A DNA stretch of 64,000 nt from Pedobacter sp. PACM 27299 (GTDB taxonomy: Bacteria > Bacteroidota > Bacteroidia > Sphingobacteriales > Sphingobacteriaceae), in contig NZ_CP012996.1 of assembly GCF_001412655.1 (NCBI RefSeq), positions 310,001 to 374,000 on the forward strand, read 5' to 3'. Below the pieces are notes generated by a model that was given only the letters and a program-made list of their open reading frames with translations, had not been told where the DNA came from and did not search any database. How positions within the stretch are numbered: position 1 is the stretch's first letter; each line of letters begins with the position of its first letter. The translations under genes and the position numbers were made by a program. Below are positions 63,620-64,000 of the stretch, in pieces.

Positions 63620-64000
63620 ATGGGTACATCGGTATTCTATTTTGTAGCAACATTAAGCGTCATCTTTTCACTGATGGTTATCTTTTCTAAGAACCCGGTG
63701 CATAGCGTGCTTTACTTAATTGTTACTTTCTTTACATTAACGGTTCATTATATTCTATTGAATGCGCAGTTTCTGGCAGTCGTGAATTTTATCGTTTACA
63801 TGGGGGCCATCATGGTGCTCTTCCTCTTTGTGCTGATGCTGCTCAACCTGAATAAGGACAATGAGCCGCTAAAATCGAATTTGGTTAAGGTGGTAGGCGT
63901 AATTGCAGGATGTTGTCTAGTAGTCACCATCATCGGTTCTTTAAAAGCAACAGCGATTTCTGATCCGGTATTATTGAAAAACCCTAATCTTGGATTGGTG
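63620..64000 (+). CDS. nuoJ: NADH:quinone oxidoreductase subunit J, cut by the window end
   Basis: The first 127 codons are visible. They include four hydrophobic stretches and the motif A-V-V-N-F-I-V-Y-M-G-A-I-M-V-L-F-L-F-V, diagnostic of NuoJ. It lies 54 bp after nuoI. The rest of the operon, presumably nuoK-N, would follow outside the window. Confidence 0.93.
   Translation, partial: MGTSVFYFVATLSVIFSLMVIFSKNPVHSVLYLIVTFFTLTVHYILLNAQFLAVVNFIVYMGAIMVLFLFVLMLLNLNKDNEPLKSNLVKVVGVIAGCCLVVTIIGSLKATAISDPVLLKNPNLGLV

Overview
The window looks like a chromosomal segment from a Bacteroidota member of the Sphingobacteriaceae, most like Pedobacter. The signs are paired SusC/SusD genes, many Cys-Lys-Lys lipoproteins, promoters of the Bacteroidetes type (TTTG, about 19 bp, TAnnTTTG), almost no Shine-Dalgarno sequences, a NagB-deacetylase fusion, and an ExbB-ExbD-ExbD-TonB operon. 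The genus is an inference; no rRNA gene is present.

Region 1 (1-10.1 kb) is core genome. It holds a cut-off M16 peptidase, a NagB/PIG-L fusion, anmK (cell-wall sugar recycling), a CsbD-like small protein, an S41 protease, a ferredoxin with its TrxR-like NADP reductase, an LpxH-like phosphatase, prfA and two identical tRNA-Asp genes. Region 2 (10.1-14.0 kb) holds an exported BNR-repeat protein and a decaying three-gene cluster. In that cluster a PhyH-type dioxygenase and a four-helix membrane protein are each cut by one in-frame stop, with an intact-looking methyltransferase between them. Region 3 (14.2-20.4 kb) is an RND efflux operon in the order OMF, pump, adaptor, preceded by a small Cys-rich exported protein.

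Region 4 (20.4-44.4 kb) is the accessory centre. A 1.4 kb non-coding stretch carries a long inverted repeat, two copies of a LacI-type palindrome and direct repeats. It leads into a co-directional polysaccharide-utilisation-like locus of about 20 kb: SusC-SusD-FAS1-lipoprotein, then SusC-SusD-FAS1-delta-60 lipoprotein, then two LamG-bearing proteins of the alkaline phosphatase superfamily flanking an M60 (mucin-type) metalloprotease, then an F5/8C lipoprotein and a terminator. A GH84 beta-N-acetylglucosaminidase and a 29-residue membrane peptide follow. Together these suggest surface capture and breakdown of O-glycosylated proteins rather than a plain polysaccharide. The two phosphatase-like proteins seem to have lost metal ligands and may be binding proteins.

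Region 5 (44.4-56.3 kb) holds a conserved hypothetical gene, an orphan ExbD, metK behind a probable SAM-II riboswitch with a clear promoter, a lipid kinase, a SUI1-family factor, pckA, and the operon exbB-exbD-exbD-tonB-membrane protein-PstS-like-TPR. That Ton system would power the SusC transporters. Region 6 (56.3 kb to the end) is the complex I operon nuoA-B-C-D-E-F-G-H-I-J, with the short Bacteroidetes-type NuoG and nuoJ cut by the window end. No CRISPR array, IS element or prophage was seen.
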